64,000 nt of DNA from an uncultured Verrucomicrobia subdivision 3 bacterium (lineage in GTDB: Bacteria; Verrucomicrobiota; Verrucomicrobiia; Limisphaerales; UBA11358): NCBI GenBank assembly GCA_903878805.1, contig CAIRJF010000021.1, positions 1-64,000 of the forward strand, given 5' to 3'. Position numbers and translations under genes: made by a program. Each line of letters opens with the position of its first letter. The first letter of the stretch is position 1. The notes below the pieces were generated by a model. That model was given only the letters and a program-made list of their open reading frames with translations. It searched no databases and was not told where the DNA came from. Shown here piece after piece: positions 40,845-50,143 of this stretch.

Positions 40845-41363
40845 TTAAGTAGGCAATGGCGCTTGCGCAGCTTTGATACCTTTATTTCGGAGGATTTGAA
40901 AAATTTGATCCAGATTTACATCTTCTGGAACAATTATTCTTTCAACTGGAGTGTTTATTCGAAACTTAGATTTGTCCTTCAGTTTAAATTCAATCACGGA
41001 AAGTTCTTTGCCCTCATAATTTTCACAACGAACTGTGTAGTTGTCAATTTCACTGTAATCAGAGCGGCTCCCATATCTGCCTGTTGACCTAACTACACAA
41101 AGTTCATTCAGAGAAACAATTGCTCCTTGAGAAAACCAACTCAAAAGAAACGATGCTAAAATGACAGGAAAAATCAACAGTGCCTGAAGCGGAAAATGCT
41201 TTAATGTTCCCGCCCAAAATTTTAGTGCAAATATTCCTCCGACAATAATAATGGGTAGAATTAAGGCGACAATTAATTTACCAACGGAGAAATTTTTTCT
41301 CACGGAAGCGTTCGACTCTTTCCATTTCATCAATGTTTTGCCAGTTGGTATTAGTAAACTCAT
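40845..41363 (-). CDS. Two-TM protein of unknown function, AT-rich
   Basis: This 172-residue protein has two hydrophobic segments (IVALILPIIIVGGIFALKFW and ALLIFPVILASFLLSWF) followed by a soluble C-terminal part with beta character (IEFKLKDKSKFRINTPVERI). It recalls membrane-anchored PH-like or DUF proteins, but no family is certain. The start MSLLIPTGK (41363) lies 4 bp after the stop of the hydrolase gene. A second Met 11 codons later is possible. Composition is AT-richer than its neighbours, as for the gene at 28933. Confidence 0.7.
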   Translation of the reverse strand: MSLLIPTGKTLMKWKESNASVRKNFSVGKLIVALILPIIIVGGIFALKFWAGTLKHFPLQALLIFPVILASFLLSWFSQGAIVSLNELCVVRSTGRYGSRSDYSEIDNYTVRCENYEGKELSVIEFKLKDKSKFRINTPVERIIVPEDVNLDQIFQILRNKGIKAAQAPLPT

Positions 41364-41367
41364 TGTT

Positions 41368-42213
41368 CTAAAGTTCCAAAGTTTCACACGGCACATCTTG
41401 TGCAGCGATTTGCAGTTGGACGTGCGTGGCGCCGATGTGATGGAGTTGCTCGGCCATGACATGTTGCGCGAGTTCGGGTTTGTTGCATTCGCGGCTCAAG
41501 TGCGCGAGGTAAAGCTGCTTCAGCCCGGCGGACATGATTTGCGCGACGGTGTCAGCGGCGGTGGCGTTGGAAATGTGGCCGTGGCGTCCGAGGATGCGCT
41601 GTTTCAACGCCCACGAGCGGCGCGGACAATCCTGCAGCATCTTCACGTCGTGATTGGATTCGAGGACGAGGACGTTAGCGACGCGGATGCGGTCGAGCAC
41701 GAGCTTGGTGACGTGGCCGAGGTCGGTGGCAAAACCGATGTTGCCGGATGCGGTGCGCAAAATATATCCGACCGGATCCTGCGCGTCGTGCGGAATGGAA
41801 AAAGTCTCGATGCCGACATCACCGATTTCAAAACTACCGCCGGTATCGAACAGATGCCAATCAATCTTCGCCTTCAAGTGCGCCGTGCCGTCCGTGCCTT
41901 CGAACGCTGGTTTCTTTTTTGAATCCCATTTCGTTTTGAGCGCCCAAATGGTTCCGTCCTGCGTGCCGCGATTGCAAAAAACTGGAATATGAAATTTATC
42001 CGCGAGGCCGAGCACGCCGGCGATGTGGTCGGAGTGTTCGTGCGTGATTAAAATTGCCGAAAGATTTTCCGGCGTCTTGCCGATGCTGGCGAGACGCTTG
42101 CGGATTTGCAGCGGCGAGAAGCCGGCGTCCACGAGGATGCGCGCTTCGGCGGTCTCGACATAGGCGCAATTGCCAGCCGAACCGCTGCCGAGGATGGTGA
42201 AAGAGACGGACAC
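41368..42213 (-). CDS. YycJ-like metallo-beta-lactamase fold hydrolase
   Basis: The opening FTILGSGSAGNCAYVE is characteristic of the YycJ/WalJ group. The metal motif THEHSDHIAGV is intact, and later ligands lie in FATDLGHV, ESNHD and LGRHGHISN. The length of 281 residues is normal. Members have been proposed to act in DNA processing or mismatch repair in Gram-positive bacteria, but the role here is unknown. It is divergent from the first sedolisin gene. Confidence 0.9.
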   Translation of the reverse strand: MSVSFTILGSGSAGNCAYVETAEARILVDAGFSPLQIRKRLASIGKTPENLSAILITHEHSDHIAGVLGLADKFHIPVFCNRGTQDGTIWALKTKWDSKKKPAFEGTDGTAHLKAKIDWHLFDTGGSFEIGDVGIETFSIPHDAQDPVGYILRTASGNIGFATDLGHVTKLVLDRIRVANVLVLESNHDVKMLQDCPRRSWALKQRILGRHGHISNATAADTVAQIMSAGLKQLYLAHLSRECNKPELAQHVMAEQLHHIGATHVQLQIAAQDVPCETLEL

Positions 42214-42359
42214 GCGCAGATTTTAGCTGGAGAACGGCGTCCGGTAAATTGATTTGCGCAAATTGACTTGGAGGCGAGATGGGTTAATCTTTTCCCAAGC
42301 ATTTTGCAAAACTCGGAACGCAAAGTGCTTTATTGTTGCAGCATTTAGCCATCATCAAA

Positions 42360-45300
42360 ATGTCTTGTAAAACCAGCAGTTTCAGAGTCATCGCGATTCT
42401 CTGTCTCATTTGGACAGCCGATGTGTGTCCGGTTTTTGGCGAAGGACTTAAAACCTTGCCGGGCCATGTTCCGGCGGTTGTCAGTAAATTGTCGGCGGTG
42501 AGTGATCTGCCGACGACGAATGAACTGAGTCTCGCCATCGGACTGCCATTGCGCAATCAAACCGGGCTGAACAAATTTCTCAAGGACGTTTACGATCGGG
42601 CGAGTCCGGATTTTTATCATTATCTTACGCCGGAAGAGTTCACCGCACGGTTCGGTCCGACGGAAGCGGATTACGCGGCGGTGAAAAATTTTGCGCGAGC
42701 GAATGGTTTTCAAATCACCGGCACGCACGGCAATCGTCTCTTGCTCGACGTGCGCGCCAACGTGGCAGACATCCAGCGCGCGTTTCATATCGGGATGCGG
42801 CGGTTTAGGCATCCGAGCGAGGCGCGCGATTTTTTTGCGCCGAACGCGGAGCCAACGGTGGATGTGAATTTGCCGATTGCGGATGTGAGCGGCTTGAGCA
42901 ACTTCAAATTGCCGCATCCCAAGCTGGTGAAAAAAAATTCCGTGGCCGGCAAGGTCGTGGCCAAAAATGGTTCCGCACCAGCGGGCGATTTTCTGGGTGA
43001 CGATTTCCGCAAGGCATATCTGCCGGACACGACGTTGACGGGCGCGGGGCAGATGGTGGGGCTGTTACAGTTCGACGGCTTTTATTCCAACGACATCGCG
43101 GCGTATGCGAAACTGGCGGGTGGCGGACGCACGGGCATTCCGATCAAAACCGTTTTGCTCGATGGCTACAATGGCAAACCGACTTCCGCCGGCAACGACG
43201 AGGTGTCATTGGATATCGAGATGGCGATGGCGATGGCTCCGGCATTGTCAAAAATTATTGTCTTCACCGGCGGCCCCAGCGGATTGCAGAATGATATTTT
43301 GAACGTGATGGCGGCGAGCAATACGGTGAAAAATTTGAGCTGCTCGTGGGGTTGGGGCGGCGGGCCGAGCAAAACCACTGACGCAATCTTTCAACAGATG
43401 TCCGCGCAGGGACAATCTTTCTTCAACGCTTCGGGCGACAGTTGCGCGTTCACGACGGGCGCAAATTCCGTCAACGGCGTGGACAACTCCTCCGTGCAAA
43501 ACGCGCCGTCGAGTTCGCCTTACATCATTCAAGTCGGCGGCACGACGTTGACGACGGATGCCAACGGCGCGTGGCAGTCGGAATCAGTTTGGAACTGGGG
43601 CAATTCTGTTGGCTCAAGTCAAGATGGCGTGGGCAGCAGCGGCGGCATTAGCAGCTACTATGGGATTCCCGACTGGCAGTCCGGTGTAAGTATGGCGGGC
43701 AATCTGGGTTCTACCGCCAAGCGCAACATTCCCGATGTGGCGCTGACCGCCGACGATGTCTATATCATTTCTGGAGGCAAAGGTGCTGGCTCTGGTGGCG
43801 TCGGCGGCACGAGTTGCGCCGCGCCCTTGTGGGCGGGGCTGATGGCGCTGGCGAACCAGCAGGCGGCCGCAGCGGGCAAACCGTCCGCTGGCTTCATCAA
43901 TCCGCTGGTTTATGCCATCGGCAAAGGAGCAAACTACGCCAATGATTTTCACGACATCACGAAGGGCGACAACACTTGGAGCAGCAGCCCGTCGCAATTT
44001 TACGCCGTGGGCGGCTACGACCTCTGCACCGGCTGGGGCACGCCAGCGGGACAAAATTTCATTGACGCGCTGGTGGGGCAGGGAAGTTCGGTGACGGACT
44101 CGCTGGCAATTTTTTCCAGTTCGCAAATCAGCACTGTCGGAGTCGTGGGCGGGCCGTTCGTGCTGACCAACAACCTCATTGTGCTGACCAATTCCGGCAA
44201 GTCGTCGCTGACTTGGGCATTGCAAAATCCGACGGCGGCAACTTGGCTCGTCGTGACGCCGGTCAGCGGCACGCTCGCCGCCGGTGCGACGACAAACCTC
44301 ATCGTCAGTTTTACCACAGCGGCCAACACGCTGGCCGTCGGAAATTATTCCGCCAGTTTTCCCATCGCCAATCAGTCGGCGTCCACTGTTGACTATGTGA
44401 TCGTGCAATTGCAAGTGCTGCCTATGCTTTCCGTGCAACCGGTGGCCACTATTCCAATCATCGGGCCGGTCGGCGGACCATTCCTTTCCGCCACGCAGAA
44501 TTTCACCATTTCAAATTTGGGCGGCACGAACGCAGCTTGGAAAATTTCCCGTCCAGCTTCTTGGCTCACGGTTAGCCCGGCAAGCGGAGCCGTGGGCGCA
44601 GCCAGTCAGAATAATTTTACAGCGAGCGTGAACGCCAATGCGAACCGTCTTCGCGCGGGCATTTACAAAACCACCGTGACCGTGCGGAACGCCAAAAATA
44701 AAATTATCCAAACCCTGCCGTTCACCTTGAGCATCGGCCAAAGTCTGGTCACCAACGGCGGATTTGAAACGGGTGATTTTTCCGGCTGGACGCTGACGGC
44801 GGATTCGGGTTCCACCCAGGTTGGGAATCTCCCTGGTCTGGTTCACGCCGGCAAATACGGCGCGGAGCTTGGTCAAGCCGGATCACTCGGTTATCTCGCG
44901 CAAACTTTGCCGACGACTGCCGGGCAGACTTATCAGGTTTCGCTCTGGCTCTCCAATCCGAAAAATTCCATCTCCACCAACGCGACGCCGAATGAATTCC
45001 TGCTGCAATGGGAAGGCGCGACGATTTTTGACGCGACGAACCTGCCATTCACCGCGTGGACAAATTTTCAATTCACCGTCACCGCGACCAATTCCGGATC
45101 GCTCCTGCAATTTGGTTTTCGCGACGACCCATATTATCTCGGTCTCGATGACGTCGGCGTGAAGCCGGTGGCCGCGCTCCCCGCACCTGCGGTCCGCGCC
45201 GTGGTGCAGACGCCGACCGCTTTCAGTTTCACCTTCGCCACAACGCCCGGCGCGACGTATCAAGTGCAATTCAAGACCGACCTCACGCAGCCAGACTGGA

Positions 45301-45407
45301 CGGATCTGGGTGCGCCCATTTTTTCCGAAACCAATGCGCTGAAAATTTCCGACCCCGATACCGCCGGCTATCCGCAGAAATTTTATCGGCTCAAGCTGGT
45401 TCCATGA
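42360..45407 (+). CDS. Secreted sedolisin (S53) protease with C-terminal beta modules
   Basis: After a signal peptide (ending near VFGEG) comes the pro-kumamolisin activation domain (residues about 20-190, with YHYLTPEEFTARFGPTEADY). The catalytic domain has E281 and D285 in NDEVSLDIEM, the oxyanion D360 in NASGDS, and the nucleophile S485 in GGTSCAAPLWAG. The calcium-site region DLCTGWGTPAG closes it. The C-terminal 430 residues hold two BACON/Ig-like repeats (TWLVVTPVSGTLAAG, SWLTVSPASGAVG), an NGGFETGDFSGW carbohydrate-binding-like module and a tail ending FYRLKLVP. It is probably an acid protease acting outside the cell. Confidence 0.93.
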   Translation: MSCKTSSFRVIAILCLIWTADVCPVFGEGLKTLPGHVPAVVSKLSAVSDLPTTNELSLAIGLPLRNQTGLNKFLKDVYDRASPDFYHYLTPEEFTARFGPTEADYAAVKNFARANGFQITGTHGNRLLLDVRANVADIQRAFHIGMRRFRHPSEARDFFAPNAEPTVDVNLPIADVSGLSNFKLPHPKLVKKNSVAGKVVAKNGSAPAGDFLGDDFRKAYLPDTTLTGAGQMVGLLQFDGFYSNDIAAYAKLAGGGRTGIPIKTVLLDGYNGKPTSAGNDEVSLDIEMAMAMAPALSKIIVFTGGPSGLQNDILNVMAASNTVKNLSCSWGWGGGPSKTTDAIFQQMSAQGQSFFNASGDSCAFTTGANSVNGVDNSSVQNAPSSSPYIIQVGGTTLTTDANGAWQSESVWNWGNSVGSSQDGVGSSGGISSYYGIPDWQSGVSMAGNLGSTAKRNIPDVALTADDVYIISGGKGAGSGGVGGTSCAAPLWAGLMALANQQAAAAGKPSAGFINPLVYAIGKGANYANDFHDITKGDNTWSSSPSQFYAVGGYDLCTGWGTPAGQNFIDALVGQGSSVTDSLAIFSSSQISTVGVVGGPFVLTNNLIVLTNSGKSSLTWALQNPTAATWLVVTPVSGTLAAGATTNLIVSFTTAANTLAVGNYSASFPIANQSASTVDYVIVQLQVLPMLSVQPVATIPIIGPVGGPFLSATQNFTISNLGGTNAAWKISRPASWLTVSPASGAVGAASQNNFTASVNANANRLRAGIYKTTVTVRNAKNKIIQTLPFTLSIGQSLVTNGGFETGDFSGWTLTADSGSTQVGNLPGLVHAGKYGAELGQAGSLGYLAQTLPTTAGQTYQVSLWLSNPKNSISTNATPNEFLLQWEGATIFDATNLPFTAWTNFQFTVTATNSGSLLQFGFRDDPYYLGLDDVGVKPVAALPAPAVRAVVQTPTAFSFTFATTPGATYQVQFKTDLTQPDWTDLGAPIFSETNALKISDPDTAGYPQKFYRLKLVP

Positions 45408-45497
45408 AAACCTTGTGGGCGGTGAAGAAAACAGTCGGTTGAAGCCAAAAATCTTGTTAGCGATTTTGCTGCGCGTGAGCTACAATTTTTCAACTCC

Positions 45498-48400
45498 ATG
45501 CTGTCCGTAGAGAAAAATTTCCTGGCGGCGCTGTTTGTTTACTTAGCCGGCATTCTGGCGACCGAGGCTGCGCCGGGCTGGAAAACTTTGAACGGCCATG
45601 TGCCGTCGTCCGTCCGGCGGCTGACGGCGAATGGACGGTTGCCTGGAACCAATGAACTGCGGCTGGCCATCGGTCTGCCGCTGCGCGACGCGGCGGGGCT
45701 GGATGAATTTCTGCGGCAGCTTGCCGACCCGGCTAGTCCAAATTACAAAAAATACCTGACCCCGGAGGAGTTCACCGCCCGCTTCGGTCCGACGAAATCT
45801 GATTATGCCATGGTGGAGGAATTTGCCCGCACGAACGGCCTGCGCATCACTGCCACCCACGCGAACCGGCTGCTGCTCGACGTGGCCGGGTCGGTGACGG
45901 TGGTGGAAAAAACATTCCACATCGTGTTGCGGACTTACCGGCATCCGCGCGAGGCGCGGAATTTTTTTGCACCCGAAGCGGAGCCGACGGTGGACGCGGC
46001 CTTGCCGGTGGCGGACATCCAGGGCTTGAGCGATTATTCGCTGCCGCAACCGAAGCTGGTCAAAAAAAATCTGACGGGCATCGCGCCCAAATACAGTTCG
46101 GCTCCGGACGGCTTTTCGTTTTTCGGCGATGATTTTCGCGCCGCGTATGTGCCGGGAACCACGCTGAACGGTGCCGGGCAGACCGTCGGCCTGTTGCAGT
46201 TCGACGGATTTTATTCCAGCGACATCGCGGCCTACGCGACGGCGGCGGGCGGCGGGCGCACAAACATCGCCATCCAGACCGTTTTGCTCGATGGCTACGG
46301 CGGCGGTATCAACAACGCCAACGGCAACGCCGAGGTGTCGCTTGACATTGAGATGTCCATCGCGATGGCTCCCGGCTTGGCAAAAATAATTGTGTTTGAA
46401 GGCAACCCGAACAATCTGATTCCCAATGATGTTTTGAACGCGATGGCCGCGAGCAACACGGTGAAAAATTTAAGCTCATCGTGGGGCTGGAGCGGCGGGC
46501 CAAGCACCACCACCGATAACATTTTCAAAACCATGGCCGCGCAGGGTCAGTCTTACTTCAATGCGACCGGCGACAGCGATGCGTTTCCGCCGGGCTATCT
46601 GGATAATTCCGCCAATGTCACGACGCCTTCCGGCAGTCCTTACATCACGCAGGTCGGCGGCACGTTGCTCACGACGCCCGGCGGCGGTGGCGCATATTCG
46701 GCGGAGGCAGTATGGAATCGGAACAACGGCATTGGCAGCAGTGGCGGTGTCAGCATTTACTATTCAATTCCATCGTGGCAACAGGGCATTAATACTTTTT
46801 TGACCAACGGCGGTTCCACTACGTTTCGGAATGTTCCGGACGTCGCGCTCACGGCGGAATACTGCTACGTCAAATATGGCAACGGCAGCAGCGGCAGTTT
46901 TGGCGGCACAAGTTGCGCCGCGCCGTTGTGGGCGGGTTTCATGGCGCTCGTCAACCAGCAGGCCACGACCAACGGCCAGGCGTCTGCCGGCTTCATCAAT
47001 CCGGCGATTTACGAACTCGCGAATGAATCCATTTACAATTCGGTTTTTCACGACACCACGGCGGGCAACAACACTTGGACTTCCAGCCCGACCGCGTTTT
47101 ACGCCGTGCCGAATTACGACCTCTGCACCGGCCTGGGTTCGCCGAACGGCACCAATTTGATCAACGCGTTACTCAACCCTGACCAGTTCATCGTGGTTTC
47201 CAATTACGGCTTCAGCGCCGCCGGCATTGTTACCGGAAGCAACACCCCTATCGCCCAAATTTTCAACTTAACGACGCAGACTTTTAACCTCACGAACGTC
47301 GGAGTTTCACCGCTTTCATGGACGCTCATCAACACTTCGTCATGGCTGAATGTTTCTTCCGTAGGCGGCACGCTGGCCGCTGGTGGAAACGACTCCGTGG
47401 TGGTCGGACTCAACAATGTCGCCAGTAATCTCAACGTCGGGATTTACTCCGCAAACCTTTGGTTCTCGAACGCCACCAGCGGCGTGGGGCATTCCCGTTT
47501 TTTTACGCTGGTGATGTCCGACGAACTGGCGATTTTACCAACGAATCCTCCAACTTTCATTGGCTCGCCCGCCGGGACTTTCAACCTCGCCGCGCAGACG
47601 CTCGGCCTGACGAACGTCGGTCTCGCTCCGTTGCCCTGGTCGCTCGTCAGCACCTCGGCGTGGCTCAATGTCTCGCCCACCAGCGGCACGCTTGCCGCCG
47701 GTGCGGGCAGCGCGGTGACGGCCAGCTTAAACAATGTCGCGAGCAACTTGAGCGTCGGCACTTACACGGCCAGCATCGTTTTTTCAAATTTCGTGACCGG
47801 CTGGACGCAACAACGTTTGCTCACGTTGTCCGCCAGCGATCCCTTGACTTTGCAGACAAATAATTTTTCCTTCATCGGATCTGCCGGCGGGCCGTTTGCA
47901 CCGGCGACGCAGGGAATTATTTTGACCAATGCGCGCTCCGGCACCTTCAACTGGAGCGTTAATAACACCTCCGTCTGGTTCAATGTTTCACCGGCCAGCG
48001 GCAGTCTGGCCTCCGGCGCGCAAACCAATCTCACATTCACGGTCTTGTCCGCCGCCAACAGCCTGCCGAACGGAACTTACGCCACCGTGTTTCAAGTGAC
48101 CAACCTCACCAGCCAGTTTGTGCAGAGCTTCACCGGCAGCGTCATGGTTGCCGCGTCAATCGTGCAGAACGGCGGCTTTGAGGCTGGCAACTTCACCAGT
48201 TGGACCGTCACGGGCAACTCCGGCCAGAACAGCGTGGTTTCTTCGCCGTCGCAATTTGTGCATTCGGGAACTTACGGCGCATTTTTGGGAAATGTAAGCA
48301 CGCTTGGCTATGCTTCGCAGTCATTGTCCACCGTTCCAGGGCAGTCTTATTTACTTTCCTTTTGGCTAAACAACCCGAACAACACCGCCTATGGTTCCAC

Positions 48401-50117
48401 CGTCACGCCGAATCAATTCGTCGTGAACTGGAATACAAATTCGCCGGCGGTCAATACGATTTTCAACAAGAGCAATCTGGGCGCAATCAATGCCTGGACG
48501 AATATCCAGTTCGTCGTCAAGGCCACGGCCGCCACGACCGTTTTGCAGTTCGGTGCCCGTAATGACCCGGTCGCTTTTGCCCTGGACGACGTTTCGGTGA
48601 CACCCGGTTTTGCGCCCGCCATTTCCACGCAACCAACGAACCTGACGCTGCTCTCCGGCAGCACGGCGAACTTCAGCGCGCTGGCTACGGGCTCGACCAA
48701 TCTCGTTTTTCAATGGCGAAAAAACGGAGCCAATATTTCCAACGGCGCAGGCATTTCCGGTGCGACCACGACCAACCTCACGCTCACCGCCATCACCACC
48801 AACAGCAGCGGCAATTACACTTTGTCCGTGACCAATATTTTTGGCGTGGTCACCAGCAGTGTAGCAAGCCTGACCGTCGTGCTGCCGCCGTCCATTACCA
48901 GTTCAACGCTGACGAACCGCACCATTCAGTGCGGCAGCAACACAAATTTATTTTCCATCACTGCCTCCGGCACGCTGCCGTTGTTCATCCAGTGGCAGAC
49001 CAATGGCATCCCCGTGGCGAGCGCCACGAATTCCACATTTGCGCTTACCAATTTGCACTTCGCCACCATCACCAATGTTTCTGTCGTCATCACCAACGCC
49101 TACGCCAGTCTCACCAGCAACGCCGTGTTGACCGTGCAAGATACGCTCGCGCCAGCGATCGCCCTCAACAGCACCAATCCATTTTACATCGAACTCGGCA
49201 GCGCCTTCATCGACCCCGGCGCCACCGCCACGGATGCCTGCGCCGGCTCGCTTTCCGTCGTCATTAGCGGCACGGTCAACACCAATGCCGTCAGCACAAA
49301 TACCATTTTCTACACCGCCAGCGACGGCAGCAACAGCGCCACCAACACCCGCACCATCATCGTGAGCGACACCACGCCGCCGACAATTTTGTGGAGCTTC
49401 ACGAATTTAATTTTGGCGGCGAATTCTAACTGCGTTGCGCTCATGACCAACGTGACCGGCACCAACTTCATTCTCGCCACCGATTTGTCCGGCGCGCTGA
49501 CCATCACGCAAAGCCCGACGAATAATTTTCCTTTGCCGCTCGGCACAAACACCATCGTCATCACCGTCGCCGACGCCTCCGGCAACACCGCGTTTTCCAC
49601 CAACACCATCGTCGTGCAAGACCAGACACCGCCGCAAATTTTGAGCCAGCCGCAAAGCTTGACCAATTTCATCGGCTCGACCGCGACTTTTAATTTTGCC
49701 GCCACCGCCTGCACACCGCTCACGTTCCAGTGGTATTCCAACAACATTGCGCTGACGATTTTTACCAACTCCACGCTCACACTCTCCAACCTCACGCTGT
49801 TGTCGGCGGGAAATTATTTTGCCGTCGCCAACGCCGGCGGCGGTTCCAGCACAAGCCTCGTCGCCACGCTGACCGTGAATTTATATCCGCCCGCCATCAG
49901 CGCTACCGCCTTTAATTTCGATAGCGGCTTCAATTTGAATCTCTCCGGATCGCCCGGTTACACCTACATATTGGAAGCCACCACCAATCTGCTGCCGGTC
50001 GGAAACTGGCTGCCCATCGCCACCAACACGCTCGGCACGAACGGCGTCTGGTCATTCACCGACACCTCCGCCACCAACTTCCCGTTCCAATTCTACCGGC
50101 TCAAATTCGTGCAATAA
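45498..50117 (+). CDS. Secreted sedolisin (S53) protease, paralogue with long modular tail
   Basis: It has 1539 residues and a signal peptide. It has the same pro-domain and catalytic layout as the upstream gene: E279/D283 in AEVSLDIEM, oxyanion D359 in NATGDSD, and S472 in GGTSCAAPLWAG. The tail is much longer. It carries three repeats with W-L/F-NVSPxSGxLA (BACON-like), an NGGFEAGNFTSW module, at least two Ig-like domains (SGSTANFSALATG, SGNYTLSVTN), HYR/cadherin-like strands (DTLAPAIALNS, DTTPPTILWS) and a final FYRLKFVQ. It follows the first paralogue by 90 bp, so it is a local duplication with divergent tails. Confidence 0.93.
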   Translation: MLSVEKNFLAALFVYLAGILATEAAPGWKTLNGHVPSSVRRLTANGRLPGTNELRLAIGLPLRDAAGLDEFLRQLADPASPNYKKYLTPEEFTARFGPTKSDYAMVEEFARTNGLRITATHANRLLLDVAGSVTVVEKTFHIVLRTYRHPREARNFFAPEAEPTVDAALPVADIQGLSDYSLPQPKLVKKNLTGIAPKYSSAPDGFSFFGDDFRAAYVPGTTLNGAGQTVGLLQFDGFYSSDIAAYATAAGGGRTNIAIQTVLLDGYGGGINNANGNAEVSLDIEMSIAMAPGLAKIIVFEGNPNNLIPNDVLNAMAASNTVKNLSSSWGWSGGPSTTTDNIFKTMAAQGQSYFNATGDSDAFPPGYLDNSANVTTPSGSPYITQVGGTLLTTPGGGGAYSAEAVWNRNNGIGSSGGVSIYYSIPSWQQGINTFLTNGGSTTFRNVPDVALTAEYCYVKYGNGSSGSFGGTSCAAPLWAGFMALVNQQATTNGQASAGFINPAIYELANESIYNSVFHDTTAGNNTWTSSPTAFYAVPNYDLCTGLGSPNGTNLINALLNPDQFIVVSNYGFSAAGIVTGSNTPIAQIFNLTTQTFNLTNVGVSPLSWTLINTSSWLNVSSVGGTLAAGGNDSVVVGLNNVASNLNVGIYSANLWFSNATSGVGHSRFFTLVMSDELAILPTNPPTFIGSPAGTFNLAAQTLGLTNVGLAPLPWSLVSTSAWLNVSPTSGTLAAGAGSAVTASLNNVASNLSVGTYTASIVFSNFVTGWTQQRLLTLSASDPLTLQTNNFSFIGSAGGPFAPATQGIILTNARSGTFNWSVNNTSVWFNVSPASGSLASGAQTNLTFTVLSAANSLPNGTYATVFQVTNLTSQFVQSFTGSVMVAASIVQNGGFEAGNFTSWTVTGNSGQNSVVSSPSQFVHSGTYGAFLGNVSTLGYASQSLSTVPGQSYLLSFWLNNPNNTAYGSTVTPNQFVVNWNTNSPAVNTIFNKSNLGAINAWTNIQFVVKATAATTVLQFGARNDPVAFALDDVSVTPGFAPAISTQPTNLTLLSGSTANFSALATGSTNLVFQWRKNGANISNGAGISGATTTNLTLTAITTNSSGNYTLSVTNIFGVVTSSVASLTVVLPPSITSSTLTNRTIQCGSNTNLFSITASGTLPLFIQWQTNGIPVASATNSTFALTNLHFATITNVSVVITNAYASLTSNAVLTVQDTLAPAIALNSTNPFYIELGSAFIDPGATATDACAGSLSVVISGTVNTNAVSTNTIFYTASDGSNSATNTRTIIVSDTTPPTILWSFTNLILAANSNCVALMTNVTGTNFILATDLSGALTITQSPTNNFPLPLGTNTIVITVADASGNTAFSTNTIVVQDQTPPQILSQPQSLTNFIGSTATFNFAATACTPLTFQWYSNNIALTIFTNSTLTLSNLTLLSAGNYFAVANAGGGSSTSLVATLTVNLYPPAISATAFNFDSGFNLNLSGSPGYTYILEATTNLLPVGNWLPIATNTLGTNGVWSFTDTSATNFPFQFYRLKFVQ

Positions 50118-50143
50118 ATTCTTGGTGCGGCGAGCCGCTTGCT

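Noticed and set aside
43614-44438. 274-aa minus-strand ORF inside the first sedolisin gene
   Set aside because: It is antisense to the catalytic and tail region of a clear protease gene.
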